Shown: positions 43,979 to 54,132 of the stretch, one piece after another
How the letters are laid out: every line of letters begins with the position of its first letter
Position numbering within the stretch: the stretch's first letter is position 1
NCBI RefSeq assembly: GCF_002370355.1
Contig: NZ_AP017929.1
Span: forward strand, 310,001 to 374,000
Source of the DNA: Latilactobacillus sakei subsp. sakei DSM 20017 = JCM 1157
Lineage (GTDB): Bacteria > Bacillota > Bacilli > Lactobacillales > Lactobacillaceae
Direction of reading: 5' to 3'
Length of the DNA: 64,000 nucleotides
Notes under the pieces: generated by a model
What the model saw: only the letters and a program-made list of their open reading frames with translations
Database searches by the model: none
What the model was told of the DNA's origin: nothing
Program-made: the position numbers and the translations under genes

Positions 43979-45003
43979 GAGCGTCTCAATACTTTGACCA
44001 ATCCGGTTACTGACACTAGCATTAAGACCCCACTGGCAGTTGCCACATAAGCCCACTTATTCTTTGGCTTTTTAAGCGCTTGTGCATTAACGGTTTTGAC
44101 ATCATCGGCCTTAATCGTAAAACTCTTCTTGAAGCGCCAAGTCAATGGCAACTTGTTCCAGAGATTCTGACCATGAACAACCGTATCAATCGTGTATTTC
44201 CCTGGTTTCAACTGTTCGTAATCCCACGAAATCGGTAGGGTTAACACTGAGTTAGGGGCTACAGATTGGTTGCTAGTCGTATAAACATGTTTGGAAGAAA
44301 AGAGCCCTTCTTTAGAAACAACTGCCTTGGCGCTAACCTTATTAATAACCATTGGTTGTGTATTACGGATCTTAATTCCCATTGCAGCATGACGCCGATA
44401 AATCATGGCTTCTGTTTTGTCATATTTCAATTCGGGGTAAACCTTGTAGTGTTGGCCTTTCAGTGCAACGCCCACTGAATAGGCATAGTTACTACCAACT
44501 GATGATTGGCCACCTTTTTTATGAAGATATTCAATAAAATGCCAATCCCCATAAATCATGCCGTTTGTTCGATCTTCCGGCATTTTGACCGTCATTTTAA
44601 GAATTTTAGTCTCTTGAGCTGCTAATTTAATGGTCTCGCTCTTTTTATCTAATTTAGCAATTTTAGTGAACGGTACTTTCAAGCTTGGATCTAACCCTTT
44701 AGTGTTAGCTTGAAAACTAACGCCACCACCAACTTGGGTCATCGAATTTCTCAAGTCGGAATGAACCGTAATTGCGTGATCCGTAAAATTCTGAATCCGC
44801 ATTTCGAGTTTTTTAGTTTGTCCCTGTGCCAAACTCATGTTGAAGTAATTTAAACTTAAATCCTCTTGTTCATCCGGCAAGATGGGCTGCACTTCAAAGT
44901 CCGCTTTTTGGGTTTGAGCAGCAGCTTGAACCTGTGTCATTTGGCAGAGCATCAAGCCCACAAAAGCCAAGCTCAATGCCATTAAACGTCTAACAAATTT
45001 CAA
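43975..45003 (-). CDS. WxL-interacting protein, DUF916/DUF3324 (first)
   Basis: A 342-aa membrane-anchored surface protein with the same plan as the next gene: signal peptide to about residue 29 (VQAAAQ), DUF916 (DFEVQPILPDEQEDLSLNYF), DUF3324 (MPEDRTNGMIYGDWHFIEYL) and a C-terminal helix (YVATASGVLMLVSVTGLV). The two are tandem paralogues of similar length and probably bind different WxL partners. It follows the large WxL gene by 20 bp. Confidence 0.9.
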   Translation of the reverse strand: MKFVRRLMALSLAFVGLMLCQMTQVQAAAQTQKADFEVQPILPDEQEDLSLNYFNMSLAQGQTKKLEMRIQNFTDHAITVHSDLRNSMTQVGGGVSFQANTKGLDPSLKVPFTKIAKLDKKSETIKLAAQETKILKMTVKMPEDRTNGMIYGDWHFIEYLHKKGGQSSVGSNYAYSVGVALKGQHYKVYPELKYDKTEAMIYRRHAAMGIKIRNTQPMVINKVSAKAVVSKEGLFSSKHVYTTSNQSVAPNSVLTLPISWDYEQLKPGKYTIDTVVHGQNLWNKLPLTWRFKKSFTIKADDVKTVNAQALKKPKNKWAYVATASGVLMLVSVTGLVKVLRRS

Positions 45004-45022
45004 TCGTACGCACCTCGTTTTA

Positions 45023-48000
45023 TTATTCTGCGATTACTAGTGACCAAGTTAATTGGCTTGTATATTGTCTTGGGAATCGTTTTGTTGCTTTAGGCACTTT
45101 CAAACCAATGCTGTAATCAGCCTGTTGGGCATCCCCAAATTGATAAGCCCAAATCCCAAAGCCATGTGCGGCATAGTAACCAGGATCAGGTGTCTTATTG
45201 GTGTGCGTCATTAAATTAACTGCCGCGCCTTTAGGTGCCAGTTCAAATTCAGAAGTTAACTTAGAAACTGGTGCGGTTGAGCCAATATCATCACTTTCTT
45301 TTAAAGCAATTTGACCGTTATGGAAATTCAACACAGCATTATCTAAGAACTTCTGACTACCACCAATTTTTTCATTGGCATTGGTATGGAACTGATCATC
45401 TTGTTTAACATTGAGTGTCCAACCTTTGGAAGTATAGTAATCCTCAACACCGACTTCATAAGGCTGTTTCTTAGCATCTTGCGTCTTAGCCTTTAGATAG
45501 TAATTCCGATCAGTCGCTGTTGTATCATGTTTACCAAAATCCCAGCGTTTATCGGCAATAATACCAATGTGAGATTCTTCATACCGATAAGTAATGACTT
45601 GTTCATCTTTGGCGTAAGTGACGGTATAATCGTGGGCCAATGTCCAATCAGGTTTCGTGGTTGAACCCCAATCTGGATTAGTCATATTAGAAGAGTCGAC
45701 AACGGTCCAATTACCGTCTGTTTCTGGAATCACTTTAGGCTGAACCAGTTTAGTATCGCCAATCTTGCCATCAAAGGTTTCATCTTCGGCCAACTTGTGG
45801 CTTTCATCTTTTCGATCCCGATAACGAACTACGATTCGCCCCTTGCTTTGCTTAATGTTCAATTTGGCATTATCAGAAGTCCCTTTACCAAATTCAGTTG
45901 TTAAACTAGCCTTATTATTAATAACTGATTTATCGGTTTCTTTGACCTTTGCTTTGATATAAGCAATTGCCATTCCCCGTCCCGCAGCCGGTAGAACATG
46001 ATCCAATGTCACCTGATAATCAGTTAAATCGGCAGTTTGAGTGGCTGTAATATTTTCATCTTTATCGAGATAGTCAATCTTAACTTGTTGAATATCGCCT
46101 AAATCAGAATCCAAAACATCCTTTAGAACGGTCCCTACTTTAGTATCAACCGATGACAGATTAACCAGTTGGATTCGATACTCAACTTGGTCATCAACTT
46201 CAGCTTCTGTTTCTAGTGCAAAATCATCATCAGCCTTGGTTAAATTTTTGACCTCTTTGATAACTGTGGGGGGTGTTTTTTTTCCTACTTTTACTTTCGC
46301 AACATTTGAATGCCATGGTCCACCATAACTACCACTAATTAGTGAGAAAGTATTATCGATTTCTGATTTACTATCAGAATTAATTGTCGCTTTAAAGACA
46401 AATCTAATCTTTGTTGGTTTTTTAACCGCTTCTGCTAATTTAATTTCTCCAGTACTTGGCTCAATCGCAACATTCTGGGGATCCCCCCAGGAACCATCCT
46501 CTTGCTCAATTTGCATTTGTATTTCGTTCTTCAATAAAGTCAAATTATTGTCAATTGCATCTTTGAAGATAGCACCTGATAAATCTTTGCCAGGATCCAA
46601 ACTAACGACCGCTTCATATTCGACCGTATCATCTTTATAAGCACTAGTTTCATCTTTAAATACTTTTTCATCCTCTGAAACATTTCTAACTTTTTTTGTT
46701 AGAACCGGATCCGCCGGCTTATCAATCTGTAACGTTACCAAATTACTTTGAACCCCAAAATCCGTATTATAGGCAAGACCACGATTAAGTAATTTAGTCC
46801 CGTCTGCAATATCATTCGTAACTTTTGCGCTAAACTTCAATTTATTTATTTGATCCGTTTTTAAATCGCCAATAGGCACATTTAATGTCTGTCCACTGAC
46901 ATTACCACCGTCACCAACCACGGCCCCATCAGATGTAATTGTTCCAGGAACGTACTTGATCCCTGTTGGCAATAATAATTTAATAAATATATCGCTCCAA
47001 TCCTCAGGACCATCAATATATTTAGTATCTAATTCATATGTTAATGAATCGCCTGGTCTTACTTGTCCCAAATCAGTAATAACTTCTTGTGTTCGTTCAT
47101 CTTTTATTTTTAATAATTGAGATCCTTTTTGTGGAATTTCTGAAATAGCGACTGCATTCAGAGCACTTTTATTCCCAGTAGAACCTGTAAAGCCCCAGTA
47201 TGCTTCATTCGCGCCAAAAACTTTCGAAGGCTCAAATTGATATGTTTGCTCATCAAGTCCCTCTAATCCATAAGTCATTACTTTATGTGTTGCATCCCAC
47301 GCTACTTTAAATCGACGCCACTTACCATTCGATAAATAATCACTTGGATATTGCGGATTAATATGATTCCCAGAAGCTGTATTATTTTTTGCTTTAGGAA
47401 TCACAATTGCGATATGTCCCTTGCCATTATTACTATTAACTTCCTTATCAATTGGATCACGTGAGCCTGTATTCATATACGTATCAAACTCAATGGATAA
47501 AGCATTTTTGACATAACCATTGCGACTATTGCTGGAGTTCCCGTAAACACCTAACGCGAAACCACCACCGGCAATTACTTTCTTGGGGGTCGAAGACATT
47601 CGCGAATCATTTTGAAAGGTAAACGTTATACCATCGGCGGCATTGCTTGTTTGATTACCTAAGTAAATGTATGAATCATATACAAAATCTTTACTAAAAT
47701 TCAGTTTTTTCTTTGACCAGATACCACCTACTTGTCCGGTTCTATTTGTAATCTGTAACACATCATTTTCTTTGTCATATATCGGACTTGTCCCAACTTG
47801 TTGAGTTAAAACCCCTGACATCGGAACGGTATCATCTGGTACTGGTAAATATTCTGTTGAAGCTCGACTATTTGCATAACGTGATTCCGTTTCTTTGGCG
47901 GCCGTTTTCTGTTCTAATACTTCCTTAGAAAATTGACTGGCCTGAATAATTCCTTTAAAAACGAGTGGCTTAGATTCGTAACGACTGCTGGTCATCGCAG

Positions 48001-48472
48001 TTGCTAACTTCAATTGTTGGTTGCTAAGAATTGTTCTATCCTCAATTTTAAAAACTAATAAATAATCTTTTTTAGCAACTGATTTAAGTGAATTATTCAC
48101 AGTCGATGCACTAGCAGATGTTTTCTGTTCATCTCCAATAATTTCTTTTAGCGTTATCTGTTTTGCTTTGTCCTTTGGATCAAATTCGACTGAATAGGTC
48201 GGATTTTGATTTAATTTCTCTGTGGTAGTTACATCAAATGTTGCGCCATCCGGTACAGTCAGCGTTAAATCTCGTTGTGCCTTTGCTCGGTCGCTTACTT
48301 TAACCATGATTTGTTTCTCATTGGATAATTCTTGGTCCGACGTTAACGCAAGATCTGAATCTACTTTAATACTACTTTCAGCAAGACTCGTTCCGGTCGT
48401 GGCGATGATTTGAAGACTCATTACCAGCAATAACACCAACCTGAACACTATATTTCGTTGATTTAAAGTCAC
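45023..48472 (-). CDS. Large WxL surface protein with L-type lectin domain
   Basis: A 1149-aa exported protein. After the signal peptide (to about residue 30) comes a Ser/Lys-rich region. Then at about 210-450 there is a legume-like lectin domain (GQVGGIWSKKKLNFSKDFVY, DGITFTFQND, GGFALGVYG, ALSIEFDTYMN). Three to four isopeptide-type beta domains follow (conserved KKVRNVSEDE, KEVKNLTKADDD). A mucin-binding-like repeat lies at about 890-980 (IVVRYRDRKDESHKLAEDE). The C terminus ends LTWSLVIAE, the distal WxL motif. It is the first gene of the WxL operon and probably the adhesive part of the complex. Confidence 0.85.
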   Translation of the reverse strand: MTLNQRNIVFRLVLLLVMSLQIIATTGTSLAESSIKVDSDLALTSDQELSNEKQIMVKVSDRAKAQRDLTLTVPDGATFDVTTTEKLNQNPTYSVEFDPKDKAKQITLKEIIGDEQKTSASASTVNNSLKSVAKKDYLLVFKIEDRTILSNQQLKLATAMTSSRYESKPLVFKGIIQASQFSKEVLEQKTAAKETESRYANSRASTEYLPVPDDTVPMSGVLTQQVGTSPIYDKENDVLQITNRTGQVGGIWSKKKLNFSKDFVYDSYIYLGNQTSNAADGITFTFQNDSRMSSTPKKVIAGGGFALGVYGNSSNSRNGYVKNALSIEFDTYMNTGSRDPIDKEVNSNNGKGHIAIVIPKAKNNTASGNHINPQYPSDYLSNGKWRRFKVAWDATHKVMTYGLEGLDEQTYQFEPSKVFGANEAYWGFTGSTGNKSALNAVAISEIPQKGSQLLKIKDERTQEVITDLGQVRPGDSLTYELDTKYIDGPEDWSDIFIKLLLPTGIKYVPGTITSDGAVVGDGGNVSGQTLNVPIGDLKTDQINKLKFSAKVTNDIADGTKLLNRGLAYNTDFGVQSNLVTLQIDKPADPVLTKKVRNVSEDEKVFKDETSAYKDDTVEYEAVVSLDPGKDLSGAIFKDAIDNNLTLLKNEIQMQIEQEDGSWGDPQNVAIEPSTGEIKLAEAVKKPTKIRFVFKATINSDSKSEIDNTFSLISGSYGGPWHSNVAKVKVGKKTPPTVIKEVKNLTKADDDFALETEAEVDDQVEYRIQLVNLSSVDTKVGTVLKDVLDSDLGDIQQVKIDYLDKDENITATQTADLTDYQVTLDHVLPAAGRGMAIAYIKAKVKETDKSVINNKASLTTEFGKGTSDNAKLNIKQSKGRIVVRYRDRKDESHKLAEDETFDGKIGDTKLVQPKVIPETDGNWTVVDSSNMTNPDWGSTTKPDWTLAHDYTVTYAKDEQVITYRYEESHIGIIADKRWDFGKHDTTATDRNYYLKAKTQDAKKQPYEVGVEDYYTSKGWTLNVKQDDQFHTNANEKIGGSQKFLDNAVLNFHNGQIALKESDDIGSTAPVSKLTSEFELAPKGAAVNLMTHTNKTPDPGYYAAHGFGIWAYQFGDAQQADYSIGLKVPKATKRFPRQYTSQLTWSLVIAE

Positions 48473-48812
48473 GTTCTATCCCTCCCAAGAAATTTCTAAT
48501 GACAACAGCTAACTAAAGTATTTACGCACTACGGCCTATACAATCAAACCAATAATCCGCGCTACTAAATTGCGGATGAATAATTAACCACATATACATT
48601 GTCGATAATCAAAGAATAACATGGTAACTGTTTAGCAAAAAACACATAATTGTTACCATTCGGTATCAATTATTTATTTTTTGTTGTTACGCTCCATATT
48701 ATGGGTAAACAACTAAGTTGCTAATTTGTTATTTTAAATTTAATCTGATAATATCAAGTGCAATTAGTTAACTTGTTAACTAAAATCGTTAAAAGTCAGG
48801 TTGTGCCGATTA
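48473..48812. promoter_or_regulatory. Divergent regulatory region with two inverted repeats
   Basis: The gap between the WxL operon and the Mga-like regulator contains ATGGTAAC (48621-48628) and GTTACCAT (48652-48659), an 8-bp inverted repeat with 23 bases between. It also contains TTAGTTAACTTGTTAACTAA at 48764-48783, a 9-bp palindrome with a 2-base centre, close to the regulator start. Both are candidate sites for the Mga-like protein. Confidence 0.55.
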
Positions 48813-50306
48813 ATGAAGGATTTCTTCTTATCAAGTAAAGCCATTACCCTCCTACAGTTATTTAAATATATTGAGTATGCGGATGAATCTCCGACACTTA
48901 AAGAAATTATGCTTCAGTTCTCACTTTCGAAAATTACGGCCATTCGCTACCTCAAAGAAATTCAGCAAGATCTTACTGAACTAGACCCCCAACTCAAATT
49001 AGTTACGGCCGACAATCAGTACAGTGTGGTCTATCCTGTAGGATGCTCATTTGGTGCTACTATTTTTAAGCTTCGTTACACTTATATTGTGCGCACCACT
49101 AAATTCCAAGTGATGGACGCTCTTTTTAAGAACAACTTTAGTTCAATCCAAGCGTTATCAGAGGCCGTTAATCTCTCGCCATCTACCATTCAAAACATCA
49201 TCAAATCACTGAAACGTTATTTTCAACACTTTCACGTTTCGATTTCGTTTAGAGGCAACCAAAATATTGTTGGTGATCCACTCCACATCAGAATATTGAC
49301 GGTTTATACTTATAGCGCAATTTATCGCGGGGGGTTATCGCCTGATTTTGTCACGAACCGCTCAAAATATACGCTCACTGTCAAAGACCACTTAAGTTTT
49401 TCACAACGTCATCAAATTGAGACGTTGAAGGCTGTCACTTATTTTGATTTAATCCAGAAAAAAAACATCGTGAACCTAACGCCAAAATTACGGCAATTAC
49501 TAACAGCTGTTAATACCGTTAATCCAATTACGATTGAATTGCCTGGTTTCTCAGAACAAACTTTACAAGATGAATCTTTACTTCTTGGCTCTTTATTGCG
49601 TTTGCTAGTTGCCAATTACGATACATCTGCAGATAAAACTGTCATTGCACAAACAATTTTGGCCCTCGACACCGACTTTACAAACGATATCCAACTACTA
49701 CTACGCGACTTCTTCATCACGTTTAAACTTGAACAAACTGAAACACATTTTTTTGAATCGTTTTACTACCTAGCAATTGCGCTCATTTATTTAGAATTTA
49801 TCTCCGTCGATGTTACTGATTTTTTAGAATTCAGTATCTCTACATCGGCTTTTAAAGAAGAGAATATTAATGCTGATCCCGTCTTTAAATCCCTGCAAGA
49901 ATTTCTCAATGATGAAGCGAAAATTTACCCTAAACTACTGAACAGCACGATGGGCACTATGTTAAATTCATTGTTTTTCTTCTTACTGGACTACAACGTT
50001 CAAATTAAGCCGTTGAAAATCAACGTTCAGTATACGAAAAATTTCTACGCTGCTAATATGATTATCAAAAGTTTGCAAGACGTTTTTGGCCCAGCAATCA
50101 CCTTTATTGATCGCATCGATCAAGCAGATTTCATTGTCTCGGATAGTTACGAAAATTCTGAAACGTTAAAAGGCGACTTCTTCCTGTTCAACAATATTTT
50201 TAATCCACATGATTGGTCGACCCTCCTTAGCACCGTACTACAACAAGTTTATGGTAAGACCTTTTACAAAACGCTAAACCATGATTGCGTGTCTAAATAC
50301 CACTAA
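48813..50306 (+). CDS. Mga-like transcriptional regulator
   Basis: A 497-aa regulator of the Mga/AtxA type. Two N-terminal helix-turn-helix regions are seen: residues about 20-60 (LKEIMLQFSLSKITAIRYLK) and about 95-135 (SSIQALSEAVNLSPSTIQNI, then IKSLKRYFQHF). They are followed by a long PRD-like helical region and a C-terminal EIIB-like part (IVSDSYENSETLKGDFFLF). It is divergent from the WxL operon, as such regulators often are from surface-protein genes, and likely controls it. ATG at 48813 is chosen although the ribosome binding site is poor; an in-frame TTG at 48801 is possible. Confidence 0.82.
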   Translation: MKDFFLSSKAITLLQLFKYIEYADESPTLKEIMLQFSLSKITAIRYLKEIQQDLTELDPQLKLVTADNQYSVVYPVGCSFGATIFKLRYTYIVRTTKFQVMDALFKNNFSSIQALSEAVNLSPSTIQNIIKSLKRYFQHFHVSISFRGNQNIVGDPLHIRILTVYTYSAIYRGGLSPDFVTNRSKYTLTVKDHLSFSQRHQIETLKAVTYFDLIQKKNIVNLTPKLRQLLTAVNTVNPITIELPGFSEQTLQDESLLLGSLLRLLVANYDTSADKTVIAQTILALDTDFTNDIQLLLRDFFITFKLEQTETHFFESFYYLAIALIYLEFISVDVTDFLEFSISTSAFKEENINADPVFKSLQEFLNDEAKIYPKLLNSTMGTMLNSLFFFLLDYNVQIKPLKINVQYTKNFYAANMIIKSLQDVFGPAITFIDRIDQADFIVSDSYENSETLKGDFFLFNNIFNPHDWSTLLSTVLQQVYGKTFYKTLNHDCVSKYH

Positions 50307-50310
50307 CCCG

Positions 50311-50349
50311 AAAAAGAACTGCCGATAACCTCGGCAGTTCTTTTTTAGT
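50311..50349 (+). terminator. Terminator after the Mga-like gene
   Basis: AAGAACTGCCG and CGGCAGTTCTT form an 11-bp stem followed by a T-run. Confidence 0.88.
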
Positions 50350-50476
50350 AACTTGTTGAGCAAGCTCTTTCATTTGACGGTTGCCTGTTGAAGGTCCTAT
50401 AGTGACTAGGTAAGTTGCGCACAATCTTTTTCAGTGTGTTCCTAGTTTTTAAACTATTCTTAGGAGGTCAAATATT

Positions 50477-51916
50477 ATGACAAATCAACTAACGACTAAC
50501 GAGGGGCAACCGTGGGCGGACAATCAACATTCGCAAACTGCCGGCCAACGCGGCCCCGTCTTAATCCAAGATTATCAATTACTCGAAAAACTCGCCCACT
50601 TTAACCGCGAACGCATCCCTGAACGGGTGGTGCATGCCAAAGGCGCTGGCGCTAAAGGCTATTTCAAGGTTACCAAGGACATGAGCGCATATACCAAAGC
50701 CGCTGTTTTCAGTGGCGTCGGCAAAAAAACACCGCTTATCACTCGTTTTTCTCAAGTCGCTGGTGAAGCCGGCTATCCCGATACATACCGCGATGTCCGC
50801 GGTTTCGCCGTTAAATTCTATACGGAAGAAGGCAATTACGATATTGTCGGCAATAACACGCCGGTCTTCTTCGTCAATGATCCACTAAAATTCCCCGATT
50901 TCATCCACTCTCAAAAACGTGATCCCCGGACACATGCCCGTAGCCAAGATATGCAATGGGATTTCTGGTCCCTGTCACCCGAATCTGTCCACCAAGTCAC
51001 GATTCTCATGAGTGATCGCGGGATTCCTGCTAGTTACCGGATGATGCACGGCTTTGGTAGCCACACCTTCAAATGGGTTAACGCACAAGGTGAACAATTC
51101 TGGGTTAAATACCATTTCAAGACGAACCAAGGTATTCACAATCTCAGCAACGAACTCGCCGATGAACTCGCTGGTAAGGATACTGATTACCTTCAAAATG
51201 ATTTATTCGACGCAATTGAAACCGGCGATTATCCAAGTTGGACGGTTGCCGTCCAACTCGTCCCTTATGAAGATGGCTTGAATTATCCCCAAGATATTTT
51301 TGATGTTACTAAAGTTATTTCACAAAAGGATTATCCATTAATCGAAATCGGTCAAATGGTCCTCGATGAAAATCCAACGAATAACTTCGAAGATATCGAA
51401 GAACTGGCCTTCTCACCGGCTAACTTAGTCCCTGGGATTGAAGCATCACCCGACAAATTACTTCAAGGTCGACTATTTGGCTATAAGGATGCTGAACGTT
51501 ACCGGCTTGGTGCCAACTACGAGCAACTCCCTGTCAACCGACCAAAAGTCCCCGTTCATAATTACGAACGTGACGGTGCGATGGCCCAAAATCAAGCAAC
51601 TGGCGTTAACTACGAACCCAACAGTCAAGATGGACCCACTGAAGTCCCAGCAGCTAAGATTCATGGCGATCAACTCTCTGGTACAACTGGCAACTTCTCT
51701 GCCGATCCCGATTATTACTCAGCAGCTGGCAAACTTTACCGGTTATTATCAGCCGATGAACAAACCCGCTTAATCGAAAATATTCGCATGAATCTTGGTC
51801 AAGTGACTAAACCAGAAATTCAAATTCGCGAAGTTAAACAATTTTACCAAGCTGATCCAGAATATGGTCGGCGCGTCGCAACAGCGTTAAACTTAGATTT
51901 AGCTCAGTTTGAATAA
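50477..51916 (+). CDS. katA: Haem catalase
   Basis: A 479-aa monofunctional haem catalase, the small-subunit type, which splits hydrogen peroxide. The catalytic His53 is in [12 protein letters not shown], the catalytic Asn in [10 protein letters not shown] (residues 126-127), and the haem-ligand Tyr in [15 protein letters not shown] near residue 343. L. sakei makes an active catalase only when haem is supplied, as from meat. TAGGAGG precedes the ATG and a terminator follows, so it is monocistronic. No obvious peroxide-regulator box was found upstream. Confidence 0.95.
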   Translation: MTNQLTTNEGQPWADNQHSQTAGQRGPVLIQDYQLLEKLAHFNRERIPERVVHAKGAGAKGYFKVTKDMSAYTKAAVFSGVGKKTPLITRFSQVAGEAGYPDTYRDVRGFAVKFYTEEGNYDIVGNNTPVFFVNDPLKFPDFIHSQKRDPRTHARSQDMQWDFWSLSPESVHQVTILMSDRGIPASYRMMHGFGSHTFKWVNAQGEQFWVKYHFKTNQGIHNLSNELADELAGKDTDYLQNDLFDAIETGDYPSWTVAVQLVPYEDGLNYPQDIFDVTKVISQKDYPLIEIGQMVLDENPTNNFEDIEELAFSPANLVPGIEASPDKLLQGRLFGYKDAERYRLGANYEQLPVNRPKVPVHNYERDGAMAQNQATGVNYEPNSQDGPTEVPAAKIHGDQLSGTTGNFSADPDYYSAAGKLYRLLSADEQTRLIENIRMNLGQVTKPEIQIREVKQFYQADPEYGRRVATALNLDLAQFE

Positions 51917-51926
51917 TCACTAACAC

Positions 51927-51966
51927 GAAAAAATAGGTGGCCCCGTTTGGGGACCACCTATTTTTT
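51927..51966. terminator. Bidirectional terminator between katA and the Asp23 operon
   Basis: AAATAGGTGG and CCACCTATTT plus inner CCCC/GGGG pairing, with T-runs on both strands. Confidence 0.88.
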
Positions 51967-52417
51967 ATTCGTTATCTTTTTTCCCTGTCTCTTGTTTTGC
52001 CGCCCACTCTTTTTTCGTTAATAAATCAGAAACGTTCATCTTGATTTTCGTAACGTTTAAGCCAGTCATTTTATGCACTGATTTGGCGATTTGATCTGTT
52101 GTTTGTTCAAAAATATCTGGGGCTGATTTGCCGTATTCCAAGATGGCATCTAATTCGATTGTCACTTCTTGATCGTCGATATCAGCATCAACACCCTTAG
52201 TTGGGTCTTCTTCATCTCTGAAACGGTCTGCTAATTGACTCATCATGCCGCCTGATAATTCTAAAACACCATCGATATCATGAACAGTTTGTCCAGCGAT
52301 TTTTTCGATCACGCCGTCAGAAAAGTTTAATTCTTTTTCGATTTGTGCGTTATGATCTGGCATTTCCTTATTAGGTTTTTCCATCATTTTATCCATTGGT
52401 TTGTTTGGCTTATCCAT
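51965..52417 (-). CDS. Asp23/Gls24 family envelope stress protein (second)
   Basis: A 150-aa protein. After a Pro/Lys/Met-rich start of about 30 residues it has the Asp23 domain (INDGV-type start SDGVIEKIAGQTVHDIDGVL, then GVDADIDDQEVTIELDAILE and VHKMTGLNVTKIKMNVSDLL). Asp23 proteins gather under the membrane through AmaP and respond to envelope stress. It is the last gene of a five-gene run and a paralogue of the preceding gene. Confidence 0.9.
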   Translation of the reverse strand: MDKPNKPMDKMMEKPNKEMPDHNAQIEKELNFSDGVIEKIAGQTVHDIDGVLELSGGMMSQLADRFRDEEDPTKGVDADIDDQEVTIELDAILEYGKSAPDIFEQTTDQIAKSVHKMTGLNVTKIKMNVSDLLTKKEWAAKQETGKKDNE

Positions 52418-52439
52418 TATTCTAATCCCCTTTTTTTAT

Positions 52440-52865
52440 TTATTGAACTCTTTTGTCAGTGTCGCTTTTTTTAGTGTTACTACCTTGTTGTTGCCATTCT
52501 TTTTTAGTCATAATGTCGCTGACATGGCTGTTAACTTCAACAACACTCAAGCCAGTCATTGATTCAACCGCTTCAGTTACTGCTGCTGTCAATCGTTCAA
52601 AAACATCGCGCGCATTACGCCCGTATTCCAAGATAAGCGTCATATCAATGGCGACTTGTTTTTCGCCAACTTCAACACTAATGCCCTTGGTAGGATCACT
52701 ATCAGTTCTGAACCGATCAGCGATATCGCTGAAGAAATTGCCGTTCATTGATAGTAACCCATCGATGTCCTGTGCCGTTTTGCCAGCAATCTTCGCAATC
52801 ACAGCATCTTCGAACGTTAACTTACTGTTTGCCAATACGTCATCTAAATGTGCTTGTTCTACCAT
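52440..52865 (-). CDS. Asp23/Gls24 family envelope stress protein (first)
   Basis: A 141-aa Asp23 protein (FEDAVIAKIAGKTAQDIDGL, GISVEVGEKQVAIDMTLILE, VESMTGLSVVEVNSHVSDIM) with a charged C-terminal tail. It lacks the Pro/Lys-rich N-terminal part of its paralogue. It lies 22 bp upstream of the paralogue and just after the DUF2273 gene. Confidence 0.9.
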   Translation of the reverse strand: MVEQAHLDDVLANSKLTFEDAVIAKIAGKTAQDIDGLLSMNGNFFSDIADRFRTDSDPTKGISVEVGEKQVAIDMTLILEYGRNARDVFERLTAAVTEAVESMTGLSVVEVNSHVSDIMTKKEWQQQGSNTKKSDTDKRVQ

Positions 52866-52880
52866 TTCGCTGCACCTCCA

Positions 52881-53075
52881 TTATTTATCTTGTTTTAAAA
52901 CACGGTTCACTTGAGATCTAAATCCTTCTAAATCATCTTTAGAACCCGTTAAACTTGCTGCTATATAGCCAATCAGCCCGGCAATCAAAATTAAAATTAG
53001 GCTTACAAATCCGAAGCCGATCCAAATCGCCGCTAATGCTGCACCTGCAATAAAGCCCCAATAAGAACGTTTCAT
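52881..53075 (-). CDS. DUF2273 small membrane protein
   Basis: A 64-aa protein with two short hydrophobic helices (SYWGFIAGAALAAIWIGFGF and ILILIAGLIGYIAA) and a basic C terminus. DUF2273 proteins occur in Asp23/AmaP operons of Firmicutes. The ATG at 53075 has GAGGTGA upstream; an earlier GTG overlaps that site. It is probably an integral part of the Asp23 membrane complex. Confidence 0.88.
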   Translation of the reverse strand: MKRSYWGFIAGAALAAIWIGFGFVSLILILIAGLIGYIAASLTGSKDDLEGFRSQVNRVLKQDK

Positions 53076-53085
53076 TTGTCTCACC

Positions 53086-53643
53086 TCAAATCACTTTATT
53101 TTGTGTCCGGCCTTGATCATGCGTGAGTGGTGCAAGTTTGACATTAACTGCCTTAATTGGCATATCAAAAACCTGCCGTAGCGCTTGTTGAGCGGTTTCT
53201 TTAACCGCCATTGCTTGTTTATCAATATCATTATTATCAAGCACTTTCGCTTTAATCTCTGCACTGACTTTTGGTTGGCGTCCCTTAAATGTTGTTTGGA
53301 CGTAGACATCCTTTAAACGATGTTTAGAGATAATAGCTTGTGAAATCGTCTTTTCAACGGCCTTACGAGAAAGTGCTAATTCGCCCCGATCGGTCTTAAT
53401 AATCATTTGCCGATTTTTCGGCGGACTGAACAGCGCGAGTAATAGAAGATATAGAAAAATTAAGCCACTAATCACACCTAGTCCAAGGCCGATATTGTTC
53501 ACCCATTGTTCCGGCAACCAGTTAAAATTAATGGCTTGCTGATCCACAAATTCTAGCGGATAAACGAGCAAAATGAACCATGCTACCTGACATAATCCCA
53601 GAAAACTGGCTAAGCCGATCATAGTCTTTGTCAATTTGTTCAT
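53086..53643 (-). CDS. amaP: Alkaline shock response membrane anchor protein AmaP
   Basis: A 185-aa protein with two N-terminal helices (residues about 8-30 and 52-72) and a soluble C-terminal domain of about 110 residues with conserved ELALSRKAVEKTISQAI. AmaP anchors Asp23 to the membrane in Staphylococcus aureus. Its place directly before DUF2273 and the two Asp23 genes supports this role. Confidence 0.88.
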   Translation of the reverse strand: MNKLTKTMIGLASFLGLCQVAWFILLVYPLEFVDQQAINFNWLPEQWVNNIGLGLGVISGLIFLYLLLLALFSPPKNRQMIIKTDRGELALSRKAVEKTISQAIISKHRLKDVYVQTTFKGRQPKVSAEIKAKVLDNNDIDKQAMAVKETAQQALRQVFDMPIKAVNVKLAPLTHDQGRTQNKVI

Positions 53644-53661
53644 GGTGTCTGCCCCTTTGCT

Positions 53662-53913
53662 TTAGGATTTACTACGTGACATTAAGATTGATACTAAGAA
53701 TACGATAATTACAGCGCCTAAAATTGAAGGAATTAATGCCATGCCGGCTAATTGTGGTCCCCAACTACCAAATAGGGTTTGACCTAGCCAAGCACCGACT
53801 AGCCCACCAACGATGTTACCAATCCAACCAGCAGGTAAGTCACGACTTGTGATCGCCCCCGCAATAATACCAATTACTGCACCAATAATTAAAACCCATA
53901 ACCAATGAAACAT
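53662..53913 (-). CDS. GlsB/YeaQ/YmgE family membrane protein
   Basis: An 83-aa three-helix membrane protein with the Gly-rich patterns GIIAGAI, PAGWIGNIVGGLVGAWLGQT and LIPSILGAVIIVFLVS of the transglycosylase-associated (GlsB) family. Such genes accompany gls24/asp23 genes in enterococci. The second ATG at 53913 is chosen because AAAGG is well spaced from it. It is the first gene of the envelope-stress run. Confidence 0.9.
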   Translation of the reverse strand: MFHWLWVLIIGAVIGIIAGAITSRDLPAGWIGNIVGGLVGAWLGQTLFGSWGPQLAGMALIPSILGAVIIVFLVSILMSRSKS

Positions 53914-54132
53914 AACAATCATCCTTTCGTAACTATATTATAATCGAATTGAATCCGATTACTTGTTCTCTTCCAATGTAGCAAGTTCAACGTCACTTTG
54001 TAAAAGTATCAGCTTATTCATTTTATAAATTTTAAAAAGCATATTCTTTGACATTATTTGTAATCGATTAACTTTACAGATTTATTTGAAGTTGTTTAAA
54101 TGGGTTCAAAGCACTATTTTTTGAAGGGGTTG

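Noticed and set aside
42950-44056. Longer N terminus for the second DUF916 protein
   Set aside because: The extra residues lie inside the upstream gene and lack a ribosome binding site; the ATG at 43978 is followed at once by a typical signal peptide.
45023-48472. Possible LPxTG sortase anchor in the large surface protein
   Set aside because: No LPxTG motif or C-terminal hydrophobic tail is present; the protein ends in a WxL motif instead.
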